Source: Pleodorina starrii (Eukaryota > Chlorophyta > Chlorophyceae > Chlamydomonadales > Volvocaceae). Taken from it: a DNA stretch of 64,000 nt. Below are positions 34,211-44,283 of this stretch, piece after piece (position 1 is the first letter of the stretch; each line of letters begins with the position of its first letter). The notes under the pieces are model-generated. The model saw only the letters and a program-made list of their open reading frames with translations, was not told where the DNA came from and did not search any database. Position numbers and translations under genes: made by a program. Location of the stretch: positions 626,501 through 690,500 of the forward strand of contig BRXU01000012.1 of the NCBI GenBank assembly GCA_030267565.1, written 5' to 3'.

Positions 34211-37200
34211 TTCGCCCCTGTCGGGTCCGAGGATCCCCTGGAACTGATGTACCAGAGCCAGCAGCACCAGCAGCAGCATCGTGGTCAAGGGGAGGGCAGC
34301 GGCGGCGGCGGCGGCGGAGGCTGGGATGCGCTGTTGACGCTACCGGCGGGCGGCAGCGGCGGCGCCGCCGCCGCCGGCGCCGGCGGCTTGCCCGCCGCCG
34401 CCGCGGCACTCTTGGGCGACTTGCTACGCTGGTGCCTCGGCGACAGCGGCCAGATGCGGCCATACGAGACGCAGCAGTACGACATGTACGGCAGTGATGA
34501 TGATGGGGAGTACGACGGAGTGGACGAGGAGGATGAGGAGCCGTTGGTGGTGGTGGGGGAGGCGCTGACGCTGCTGGCGGCGGTGACGGCGGCGGCGGCG
34601 CTGATGCTCGCACTGGTACGGCAGGAGGGATGTCGTACGATGAACGAGAGTAGGGAGCGCGCCTGAAAGAGCGAAACGGGCTTTAGAAGAGGCCGAAGAA
34701 CAGAACAGAAAGGGGTCGACGGGGAACGAGAGCGTAGGAAGCGAACCGACCAGCGTGACCAATTGGGCCCTATACCGTAGCCACAACTTGCACCCAAATG
34801 GATGGATGCCCGCACGTACGAATGCCGTACCGTGCCGTGCGGTGCCGCTGTCGGGTCGTGTCGGGTCGGTGAGCCCCATCCGACACACACCCCACGGGTT
34901 CCGGCCTACACCTGGATAACCCACCACCTCAGGATGTCCTGAGGCGCTGTTCGGTTTGAGGGCTCCTCCTCCTCCTCCACCTCCTCCTCCACCTCCTCCA
35001 CCTCCACCTCGTCCGCTGCTGCTGCGGTTGCGGTTGCGGTTCTGCTGCTGTCCTCCGCCCTCTGCTCTTCACACAACTGCCACAATTGCCACCTGCGCCC
35101 CAACTTGCCACCTGCGCCCACTAGCGGCCACCTGCGCCCACTACGCACATCTACGCCCCAACTCGCCGCCACCTGCTCCCGTCTCCCTCCTCTCCTTCCC
35201 CCTCCTCCCGCAGGTCCTCCGGATCAAGCCGCCCCGGCTGCTGCTGCGGATGTGCGCGTGGGTCAGTCGGGGCATCCGACGGCGCGGGGGGCAGCGAAGG
35301 GATCGGATCCGAAGGGAGCACGCACCGGCGTCACTGGTGGAGGCGCTGGCGGCGGCGGCGGCGGCGGCGGGCGCGTCGCACAGCCGAAGCGCGAGCGGCG
35401 GCGGCGGCGCCGATGGGTTGCGGGCACGGAGCTTGGCCGCGGCGGCCAGCGCTGGTATGACAACGACGACGGCGACGGCGACGACGACGACAGTTTCCGG
35501 ACAGGCGCTGCAGGCGACTAGGGCGCAGGTACGGTCGCGTCGCAACCAGAGCAGCGGCGGCGGCAGCAGCTGTGGCGGCAGCAGCAGCTGCAGCGGCGGC
35601 AGCATTAGCAGCAGCAGCGGCAGTGCCAGCAGCATCAGTGGCGGCTCAGCGGCGGCGGCGGCGGCGGCTGCCCGTTGCAGTACCGGCGGCGCGCCGACGC
35701 GGGTGCCGGGTCCCAGAGCGTCGCTGCCTTTGCTGCCACATCCGTCGCCTCCGGTTCCACAGGCGGCGGCGGCGGCCGCTGCAGTGCCCGCAGGGCACGA
35801 CGTCGACGCCAGCGGCGGCGGTGGCGGCGGTGGCCTGCTGAGGCGGCGGCGGCGGCTGATGCGGCCGCTGGCTGCACTGGCTCGCTTGCTGATGCCCAGA
35901 TGGGCAACTGGGCCAACGCAGCAGCAGCCAGCTGGCGGCGGCGCCAGTCCGGCCGGGGGAGGCGGCAGCGGCGATGAGGTGGCGGCGGCGGCATCGCCTC
36001 GACGCGGCGTGGCAGCAGGCAAGCGCTCCTCTCAGCAGCCCGCAGGAGAAGGTGGCCTGGCCGCCCCGCAGCCTAGGGCCCGCCCTGCGGCGGACGCGGC
36101 GGCGGCGGTGGTGGCGGCGGCGGAGCCGCAGGAAATGCCGGCGGGGCCGCAAGCGCCGCCGTCGCCGCCGCCGCGGCGGCGGCAGCCGCGGCCGCAGGAG
36201 CGGCCGGGATTGACAGGTCGCCTGGCGGCGGCGCCAAGGTCGCCGACGAGGAGTACGGCAGCCTCCGCTATGGCGCCAGCGGTACCTTGGTCACCGAGCA
36301 GAACGACGGCGGCCCCGGTTGCGCCATTGGCAACCGCGGCGGCGGCGGCGGCGGCGGAGTCGCTTGCCCCTCAGACGAGCGGCCGACTAGGAGGCAGCTG
36401 GGGCGGCGCTTTCTCCGGCGCGGCCGCCGCCGCCGCCGCTGCCGCCGCAGCAGCGGTGACGCCGGCGTCGTCACCGCCGGGCCGAAGTGAGTGTACGATA
36501 CGCTCCCGCGGCGGCGGCGCCCTCCCGCCGCGCCCGCCGACGCCGCCGGCGGTCGATCCGCAGCGCCAGCTGGCGGCGACGGGCAGCGGCTGTGTGTCCG
36601 TCAGCCTTGCGACCCGCGGGTCGGATCCTGGCCCCGTCGGCGTAGCCGCCATGGAGGCCGACGCCGCCGCGACGGCGGCGGAAAGGTGGAGGTCGCCAGC
36701 CGCAGCCGCCGCAGCGGCGGCGGAGGCACCGATTGGGACCGTCGCGGGGCCGCCACCAGCCCTGCGATCCTTCGCGTCGTTTGGCGGCGGCGGCGGCGCC
36801 GCCGCCGGCTCGGGGCCGCCGCCGCCGCCCCTGCAGCCCTGCACCTCCCTGCCGACGGCGGCCAGCACGCCCATCGATGGCGCGAGCCGCACGACCTGCG
36901 ATTGGGATGCCGCCGCCGCCGCCGCGACGCAGTGGCGGCGAGCCGCTCCGAAGCAGCCCTGGAGCCTGGCGCTGCTCGCCGAGATGGCGGCGGGCGACGG
37001 CGCCTGGCGGCACCGCGGCGGACACTGCTGCTACTACGAGCCCGCCGCCTCCGCCGCCGCCGCTGCCGCCGTCTCTTCCGCCGCCGTCTCCGCCGCCGCG
37101 CCGCGTCACCTGCTGCTCGATTTCGCGTGCTTGGCATGCATGGACGCGCCGCGCGAGCGCGGCTTCCTACATGGCGACACAGTGCATATGGGCCTGTGTG

Positions 37201-37313
37201 CCGGGTGCGCTAGCCGGCTGGAAGCGGCGGCGGCGGGGGGCGGCGGCGGTGGACGGTTGGCGTGCCCGGTGTGTCGGCAGCCGGTGGATAGGGTGGTGGA
37301 GGTGGTGTTGTGA
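28230..37313 (+). CDS. Putative single-pass membrane E3 ubiquitin ligase with C-terminal MDM2-type C2H2C4 RING
   Basis: Exons: 28230-28463, 28514-28763, 29279-29509, 30198-30510, 31004-31274, 31446-31514, 33707-34615, 35214-37313. They sum to 4377 nt (1458 aa) and phases agree throughout. The N-terminus is a signal peptide (MTQRWRVAGVIAATLLALLC). Residues about 27-735 have no family I recognise; they carry N-glycosylation sequons (NST, NVT, NAS) and Gly-rich inserts, and look extracellular or lumenal. A hydrophobic helix (LTLLAAVTAAAALMLAL, about 742-759) is followed by basic KPPRLLLR, fitting type I topology. About 600 Ala/Gly-rich residues lead to the RING: C1398, C1401, H1412, H1417, C1421, C1424, C1443, C1446. 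Its spacing and CPVCRQP match MDM2, with HGDTVH in place of HGKTGH. Expected role: E2-dependent ubiquitination on the cytosolic face. Intron 6 uses a GC donor; intron 1 (50 nt) is the least certain junction. Confidence 0.78.
29708..29985. repeat. GTGGTGTGACGTG minisatellite in RING-gene intron 3
   Basis: About 280 bp of GTGGTGTGAC, GTGGTGTGAT and GTGGTGT units in varying order inside the intron 29510-30197. The antisense strand gives a His/Thr repeat frame that is not a gene. Confidence 0.95.
31525..31583 (+). repeat. Dispersed intronic element, most complete copy
   Basis: GATACCGCAGCGGAGACGGA followed by GACGGCGTTAGCGAACGGAC, starting about 20 bp after a splice donor. The inverted match is at 22659-22702, and partial matches are at 5011-5050, 18961-18990 and 39429-39469. 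Confidence 0.75.
33305..33687. repeat. (TCCC)n microsatellite, about 380 bp
   Basis: Essentially perfect CTCC tetranucleotides from 33305 to 33611, then interrupted to 33687. The array ends 20 bp before the acceptor of intron 6 of the RING gene. It is strongly strand-asymmetric (all pyrimidine on the coding strand). Confidence 0.97.
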
Positions 37314-37431
37314 GGAGGCGGCTGGGACTAGGAGTGAAGGATTGCTGTTTTAGGGTTTTAGGGTTTTGCCGCAGCCGGCTGTGTGGGGTTTGGGGGAGGT
37401 TGGGGGAAGGGCTCCCCCCAGTTGCAGCCAG

Positions 37432-37436
37432 TGTAA
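37432..37436 (+). promoter_or_regulatory. Candidate polyadenylation signal (TGTAA) of the RING gene
   Basis: TGTAA 119 bp after the stop codon; a second copy is at 37469-37473. Confidence 0.55.
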
Positions 37437-38945
37437 TTATGCTGCTTTTGTTCTCTTCTACGTTACGTTGTAAATGTGTCTGGTGGTGGTGCTGGTGCTG
37501 GTGCTGGTGGTTCTGGTGCTGCCGCTGGTGGCTTCTTCGCGGTAGGAAAGGGTTATAGATGGTGCGCTCTTGGTGCCCCTCGGATACCTTATCGTGATCT
37601 GTTTGTGGTGATCTGGTGTCGTGTCGCAAGGTTGGGAAGCATGTAGGGAGCAGGCAGGAGGCAAGGCAATAAGCGCCGCGAGCGCGAGACGGGCGAGACG
37701 CGCGATTTGGCTGTTGGGTCCCAAGGAAGTGGCCAGAGGAAAGCGGGCGGTTCGTGACTTGCGCGCGGTGGGATTGTTGTCATCACAACAACTTTTTTGC
37801 GTGTGTGGTTTATGGGGCCTAGTATAGGGTTTGACCTGAAGGACTCTACCTGTTGTTGTAGAGTAAGGTATGTCTATTACCGGTATCTATAATACTCTCG
37901 GCAGCAGCCGCAGCCGCAGAAGTGGCGGCTGCGGCGGCGGCGTCAGCAGCAGAATCCCTATGGATGATATACCCCGTCGATATACCTGGCTTGTGGATGT
38001 AAGGCACGTTGCAATTTCTGTGTACGACCTGTTGATGGTACGGGAGGTGCCAGGCGGGCAGGCAGGGCTGGAGGAGGGACGATACGGGTTGTTGGTGTAC
38101 ACCGGTCGGCAGCTATCTACCGGAAGTCGGAATAACTCCATGTGCCGTATGCGGGCAGCTCTCAGCTCGGTTGGGGTGTGTCGAACTGTCGACAGCCGGG
38201 TGGGTTGGTGCGCGAGCGAGCAAGCGAGCGAGCGCTCGAGCGGCAGGCGGCTGGGTGGCGGGATGAAAAAGATGATACGAACCGCGACGCGAACGAAATA
38301 ACCGAATGGACGACGAATGGCACTCAACAGTGCTCTACCACCAATTGTGGCTGCACCCTAAAACCCCAACACGGGCGGATGGGGGGAGGGTGCAGGATGT
38401 TTGGTGGGGGAAGTGACCCGTGGGTCGCGAGAACGACACGAGAGCCGCGCACCTGGCTGGTGGCGCACAAGGCCTCCGCGAGGCCGCACGCGAGGGAGCG
38501 CTCCTGTCTTTTGGCTCGTTTCGTTTCCTTTCCTTTCCTTTCACAGCCCGCCTGCCTGCCTGGCTGCCGTGGTAAACCCACCATGTGTTTCGTTGGGGGC
38601 GTTACAGTGGGCGTTACAATTGACGCGTTACAGTTAACGCGCTACAGTTAACGCCTTACAGTGGGCGGTCTAAAACTAAAAAGCCTAAAGGTGAACCCGT
38701 GAGGTGAACCCGTGAGGCCTGCCTGCCTTCGTGTCGGGTCGGGTCGTGTCGGGTCGTGTCGGGTCGAGAGGTGGGCATGCGGGCGGGGGGGGGGCATGTG
38801 GCATGTGGCATGGGGGTCCGCGGGGTGTCATGTGGCCGGCCGGGGTCCGCCCTTGACATGTAAGGTGGCTGTATCGGGGTCCTAGACTCCCGAGTGCGTG
38901 TTTCGGGTCGTCATGCCGTTTCGGTTTCTGTTGCCCGTTGGTTTT

Positions 38946-38947
<2 letters not shown>

Positions 38948-39018
<71 letters not shown>
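38948..39018. repeat. (CT)n microsatellite
   Basis: About 35 perfect CT units in intergenic sequence. Confidence 0.97.
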
Positions 39019-39022
<4 letters not shown>

Positions 39023-39845
39023 GATCTCTTCCTTCGTGGGATGTTCTCCATCCCCTTGCTCTCCTAAGTTGTCTCCCTCCCTCATTGCGCTGCGCTGCGG
39101 TAGCGCTGCGCTGCGGTAGCGCTGCGGTGCGGTAGCGGTGTGGTGGAGGGGGGAGGAGTGTTGGCTTGCTACCGCAACAGGGACTGCACACTCCCTCTGT
39201 AAGCCGCCGACGCACCAGGGCCAAGGCGGCTGCGCTCGCTCGCCGAAATGAAACCTGATTGGGGACGAGCGGGCGGATTGAGGAGCGCGGCGGCGCCATC
39301 CGCCGCGCTGCACCGCGCCAGGCTGGTGTGGAGGTGCCGTTTGTGGCTTTGTGCGGCTGTGCAGTGCAGCCTCGAGGAGCCTCGAGGGGCGTGCCGAGGG
39401 TACGAATCTACGAAACCAAACATACTGTTGCAGCGGCGAAGGAACGAAGGCGGCGTTAGCGAGCGGACTATCACTGTGCCCTGAGCCCTGTAACACTGAA
39501 CCAATGGGCCCGGCGGAGGAGTGTGAGGGGGGCGGGGTCTCTTGGGCTGCTCTGAAAAGCAGGGAGGAGGGAGGGAGGGAGGGAGCCATTTCAGCAGGCC
39601 ACAGCCTCCCAAACGGCACCCTGTCGGGGCGAGCAGCGATGGATGGCAGCCCCAGCATATGCAATTATGCATGTAGGGCAGGCAACTGAGCTAGCCCCCT
39701 GCTGACGTTTACTCGATCGGTTTACTCAGCTTTTTTTACCGGTAGCTGGTGCTCTCTTCTCCAGCCATACCGGTAACCCATAAGCAAAGTGAGCCGTTGC
39801 AGGGCGCGGCTCCGGCAACCAGCCCTCGAAGGGCAAGCATTCCGC

Positions 39846-39919
39846 GGGTAGCTGGCTAGCTGGCCACCTAGCTGGCTAGCTAGCTGGCTAGCTAGCTGGC
39901 TAGCTAGCTGGCTAGCTGT
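39846..39919. repeat. GCTGGCTAGCTA tandem repeat
   Basis: About five 12-bp units of a partly self-complementary sequence, just outside the left copy of the inverted repeat that begins near 39945. Confidence 0.85.
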
Positions 39920-39944
39920 GACGACGTCGTCGCGCCCTGGGGTG

Positions 39945-40111
39945 TCGAAGACATTCATTTCCCAGTGTGGGGTCCCCTTCTTTCCAATGAGGCGATTTCG
40001 CCGGTGATTTGGTTGGTGGCCAGCTGGTCTAGATGTTCTATTTTGAACATTAGACCCACAGAGTCGTGCGATCGCACCATGTAGCTTCATCCAGCTCATC
40101 TGTAATTAATG
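39945..40111 (-). repeat. Dispersed repeat X, left copy (inverted)
   Basis: About 165 bp whose reverse complement matches 40889-40980 plus 41757-41820, and in part 52258-52364. Shared landmarks are TCGCACGACTCTGTGG, ATAGAACATCTAGACC and CCAAATCACCGG. Here the internal TAA site is not occupied by the foldback element. Confidence 0.8.
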
Positions 40112-40888
40112 TACCTGGGGTGCTGACCCTCAGTGACCCCTAGTGACCCTCGCGAGCGAGTGATCGAGTGAGTGAGTGAGTGAGTGAGAGAGTGAGAGTT
40201 CGAACGGTCGTTGGGCGCTTCGTCGGCAGCTCGGCACTAAGGGCGCGGCTTTCGTTTCCCGGGCAAGTGCGTGGGTTGCATCAATGGGAGCCTGTCCCAT
40301 CCTCGACTTTGAAGGTGTCGACGGTTGCGACGGTTGCGACGGTTGCGACGGTTGTGTGTGTGCGTGTGTTTTGAAGGAGTGTGTGTATGTATGTGTGCGC
40401 GGTATGTCACCCGCACCAAACCTCTCGACCCTCCTCTTGACGGTCTTTGTAACCCTAGGGTACGTCCGGTATGAAAGTACCTGTATGCAGCACCGGGCCC
40501 GTGGCCCGATCTCGCCCTGGATTACCAGCAGTTCCTTTCTTTCTTCCTTTCTTCCTAAGCTTTTCACCGCCTGAATTGTTGTGAATTCTGGAACATATAT
40601 TACTTGAAGATTGTGTACGGTAACTTTTGTATTTCACGCTCTCTTTTCTGGACGTGTCCGGACAGGTCCGGAGACATCGGAGACAAAAATCGGAGCAACA
40701 GAATATGCCCATGTCTGCGAAGCGGGCCCGAATCGTAGATAGGTAACTGTAATCATTTTAATGTGTTGGCGGGCAATGCGATGCCCTGCGGTGTCTTATT
40801 ACCGATTTTGGTTTCAACCAAAAGTTATATGTCAGATCCAATACATACATGACTGTAAGGGACGTCACACACGGCGACAGAGCGAGTT
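40112..40888. other. Sequence between the inverted X repeats
   Basis: 777 bp flanked by oppositely oriented copies of repeat X. It contains short GTGA and CGACGGTTG repeats but no ORF with recognisable domains. If the X copies are terminal inverted repeats, this would be the core of a non-autonomous element. Confidence 0.5.
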
Positions 40889-41820
40889 AATTAATTACAG
40901 AGGAGCTGAATAACAGCTACATAGTGCAATCGCACGACTCTGTGGATCTAATGTTCAATAGAACATCTAGACCAGGCCACTAAGGACGTGTTCACATGTG
41001 GGCGAAACCGAGGTCGGATTGAAAGTCGGCTTCGGGGCGTCCCAGCGAATCCTGGTCACATGTGTGACAGTACTGAGCCCGCTCCCCATCCACACCCCAC
41101 GGGATCCCGGTGATTTTTAGAAAGAGTAGTTCATATTTTTATCCACTATTAAATATTTCATCGCCAGGCTTGTACATGCATCGCGGCGGAAAGTACTAGT
41201 TAAAATTCGGCTCCCCGCTTTGTAAACCTAACTATTACATTAGAATAATTTGACCTTTTAGACGCAGGTTTGAGAATTGGTTCTTTGAAAGACATTGTTC
41301 CCAGTCCAATCCAGGCGATTCCAGGCGAAACCGGCCCAATCGGGCCCCCCAGACCCGAATCCCAATCCAGGTCTGGGGGGCCCGATTGGGCCGGTTTCGC
41401 CTGGAATCGCCTGGATTGGATTGGAAACAACGTCTTTCAAAGAACCAATTCTCAAACCTGCGTCTAAAAGGTCAAATTATTCTAATGTAATAATTAGGTT
41501 TACAAAAGCGCGAGCCGAACTTTTACTAGTACTTTCCGCCGCGATGCATGTACAAGCCTGGTGATGCAATATTCAATAGTGGATAAAGATATGAACTACT
41601 CATTCTAAAAATCACCGGGATCCCGTGGGGTGTGGATGGGGAGCGGGCTCAGTGCTTCTCCTAGTACTGTCACACATGTGAACAGGATTCGCTGGGACGC
41701 CCCGAAGCCGACTTTCAATCCGACCTCGGTTTCGCCCACATGTGAACACGTCCTAACCAAATCACGGGCGACATCGCCTCATTGGATAGGGATCCCATGC
41801 TGGGAAATAAATGTCTTCGA
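40889..41820 (+). repeat. Dispersed repeat X, right copy, interrupted by a foldback element
   Basis: The two parts, 40889-40980 and 41757-41820, are contiguous in the other X copies. They are split by the 770-bp foldback element and its TAA duplication. Confidence 0.8.
40984..41753. mobile_element. 770-bp foldback MITE with TAA target-site duplication (PIF/Harbinger-like)
   Basis: The element begins GGACGTGTTCACATGTGGGC and ends in its exact reverse complement. The whole length is a near-perfect palindrome: arms about 40984-41355 and 41370-41753 around a 14-nt loop, with one small insertion in the right arm near 41655. It is flanked by TAA at 40981-40983 and 41754-41756. The unoccupied paralogous site has a single TAA in the same context (52267-52277, reverse strand). 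A three-base TAA duplication with GG...GTTC termini is typical of PIF/Harbinger and Tourist elements. It encodes no transposase, so it is non-autonomous; family assignment is inference. Confidence 0.85.
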
Positions 41821-42650
41821 CTCCGTGTGCCAATTCCGATTCCCTGAAATGAATCGGTACCCAGGCTAACGAAGGGGGAGGCAAAAGGGAATCGGAGTCA
41901 AGGCAAAACCTCCCCCGCTCTGGGACCGGCCTAAAGAGAAAAACACACGTGTCCTGCAGCCACCCACATACGAGTGGAACAAAAAAAAGACCGCGGTGTA
42001 CCACACAAAGCTGTATAACTAACAAACCACCAGACCAAACCCTAACCTTCTTGCTCTGTTCAACATATCATTCGTTATGTGTTTCCGGCAATGAACAAAT
42101 GATTGGTCCAGATCCATTCCGTGAAATAAAGGAACGGATGGTTTGACGGAACCATATCCCAACCCCGCAAAGGAATATCTTGCGCCGCGAAGGCAGTCAA
42201 TCGTCCCCAAAAATCCGCCACCACTTTTGCCACTTGTTTTTGAATGGATGTTTTTTTTAGTTTTTGAGCTTTTTTAGGTTTTCGTTTGAGTCTGGCGAGA
42301 TGGGAAAAGCAACTCGCTCCCTTCTGCTACTGACAAGAGCTATTTATCGGCGAAATCTATCGACGAAATCAATCGACGAAACAGCAGTCTCCGGGATAGC
42401 GCCCTGGTGCAGCAGCGACCAAAGTTGCGGAGGACCAGCCCTTAATTGTGCATCTGGCACGCACCGTACTAATGTTCAGACGCTACGTCTTGTTCAGCGC
42501 GACACTTACACACACAGAGGTTACACACACGCCCGAAATCGATCGTCGCGTCGATTGCCCGAGCAGTGTTCGTATCTTATTTTTGGGCTTTCGTTTCTGT
42601 GGACGAAAGGAGCCCCTGTTGGCCCGCTTCGCTCGTTGGCTGGCGGACGA

Positions 42651-43048
42651 ACGGCCCCTCCGGGGCCGTCTTTCGTTCGTCCGGCCGGACGAACCGGACG
42701 AACGCCTGAAACCGGCCGATACCGTAACCCATTTTAGATTACCCGATCCGCCATCAAAGTTTGAACACCACCCGCTACGCTCCGAGGTGCTACCCGGCTT
42801 CAAGTGCCTGGGTACGGCACATGCCGCCGCAGCAAACTGCCCCGGCCCGCCTCGGCGGGGGCACGGGCCCTGGTCCTGACCAGAGCCAGAAGAGGAATCG
42901 TTTGTCCGGCCAGACGAACGGGGTACATATTTCGGTCCATCTCTTTCGTCTGGCTGGTGGACGAGCGCCGGCCTTCGGCCGGTGTTTTGTTCGTCCGGAC
43001 GGACGAACGGGCCTTTGGCCGTTTGTCCAAAACGGCCCTTTGGGCCGT
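42651..43048. repeat. Cluster of short GC-rich palindromes
   Basis: Palindromes at 42651-42669 (ACGGCCCC stem), 42675-42694 (GTTCGTCCGGCCGGACGAAC, perfect), 42901-42920 (variant of the same), 42968-42982 (CCGGCC stem), 42989-43008 (GTTCGTCC...GGACGAAC) and 43031-43048 (ACGGCCC stem). Confidence 0.85.
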
Positions 43049-43491
43049 CGGATCATCCGGACGCTGTGCCCTCCCGAGTTTGCAAACCTGGCAGCAGTCG
43101 GTACTCTGTCGGTAAAAGCAGACGGGTAATAAAGAGGGCGAGCGAGAAGTAGAATGTTGCAACGCGCATGTGTGTGTGTGTGTGTGTCGGATTGATTCTG
43201 AGCGTCACCTTATTGGTAATTGCAGAGGTCAGGAACTGCACACACACACGCACACACGCACGCGCGCGTGCGCATGGCCGGCCGGTAGGTGCTGGCGATG
43301 CCTCACCCCGCCTGTGAACACGAGTCTGTGAACGCGCGTCAAGCCCTCCCTCCCCCGTTTTGCTTAGGGACCGAGCAGCCGCGGCGGAGCAGCCGCGTGC
43401 GCCACCCCCCCCCCCCCTCGCCCAAAGGCCGAGGGCCGGCCTCTTGCTGTGCTGGTTGTTAATGTTGTTGTTTTGGTTGTTATGACGGTTG

Positions 43492-43496
43492 TTACA
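43492..43496 (-). promoter_or_regulatory. Possible polyadenylation signal (TGTAA) for ARG9
   Basis: Nearest minus-strand TGTAA after the ARG9 stop, but nearly 800 bp away, so either the 3' UTR is long or a variant signal is used. Confidence 0.3.
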
Positions 43497-44283
43497 TGAG
43501 GGTTTCGCGCTCCCAGGCCCTCCAAAGGCCTCCATAACAGCTAGGATGGTACGACGCGCCCTTCCCGTCGTTTCGTCTGTACGACGAGACAGAACCAGCC
43601 GCCGCTCTTTCTCACTCTTTTTGTCTGCCTCTCTCCCTCCCTCAATAATACACATCCCAAACCCCAACCCGCGTTCACGCACATAGCTACTCGCTCCTGC
43701 CAGGCGCTAGTTTGAGTTTTAGGAATCACATCGCATCCACATCCACATACTCATCTGATCTCATGAACCCCTGCCCCCAACCAGGTAAGGTTCCTCCGGT
43801 GAACAGCCCCGGACTACCTCAAGACAGCTCTGGGACACGGCAGATACGGCAAAACCGGGGTTTACTGTACGAACCGGGGTTTACTAATCAGGTCAGGTAC
43901 GGTCAGACCAGGCCCGGCCAACCCAACCCAACGACTGGGCGGGGAGGCTGCGCCGCAGCCGCACAAAGTACCGGTATCAAATCCAAGCGGTGTCTTATTA
44001 ATATTCTACCGTAGCCCCGACCTCACTCTCCCCCCCCAACTCACACTCCACTTAGCTCTCCTCCCAGTCCATCCCCCCCCCAGCGCCTCCGCCCCTCACC
44101 CCTCCACCCCGCACCCGCACCCTCGCTCCACCTCTCCTTCCCCATCCTCACCACCCTTCCTCCCCAGTCCCCAGTCCCCACCCTCCCCCTCCTCCTCACC
44201 ACCACCCCACATCCTCACCAACCCACATCCTCCCCAGTCCCCACATCCTCCTCACCACCCCCACCACCACCACCCCCTCCCCT

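Larger units (their letters stand above)
37314..39944. other. RING-gene 3' region and intergenic spacer
   Basis: Contains the RING-gene 3' UTR with two TGTAA motifs, short telomere-like TTTTAGGG units at 37351-37365, a (CT)n run at 38948-39018, and a partial dispersed-element copy near 39429-39469. No coding exon is supported. Confidence 0.6.
41821..44283. other. Intergenic region downstream of ARG9 with GC-rich palindromes
   Basis: No gene is supported. The stretch 42650-43060 contains several near-perfect GC palindromes, including repeated GTTCGTCC/GGACGAAC. Short (GT)n/(CA)n runs lie at 43168-43186 and about 43238-43258. C-rich sequence at 44030-44280 lies directly after the ARG9 stop. 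Confidence 0.6.

Noticed and set aside
35141..36022. Minus-strand 293-codon frame opposite the RING-gene exon
   Set aside because: Shadow of GCN-rich coding sequence; the sense frame is continuous to the conserved RING.
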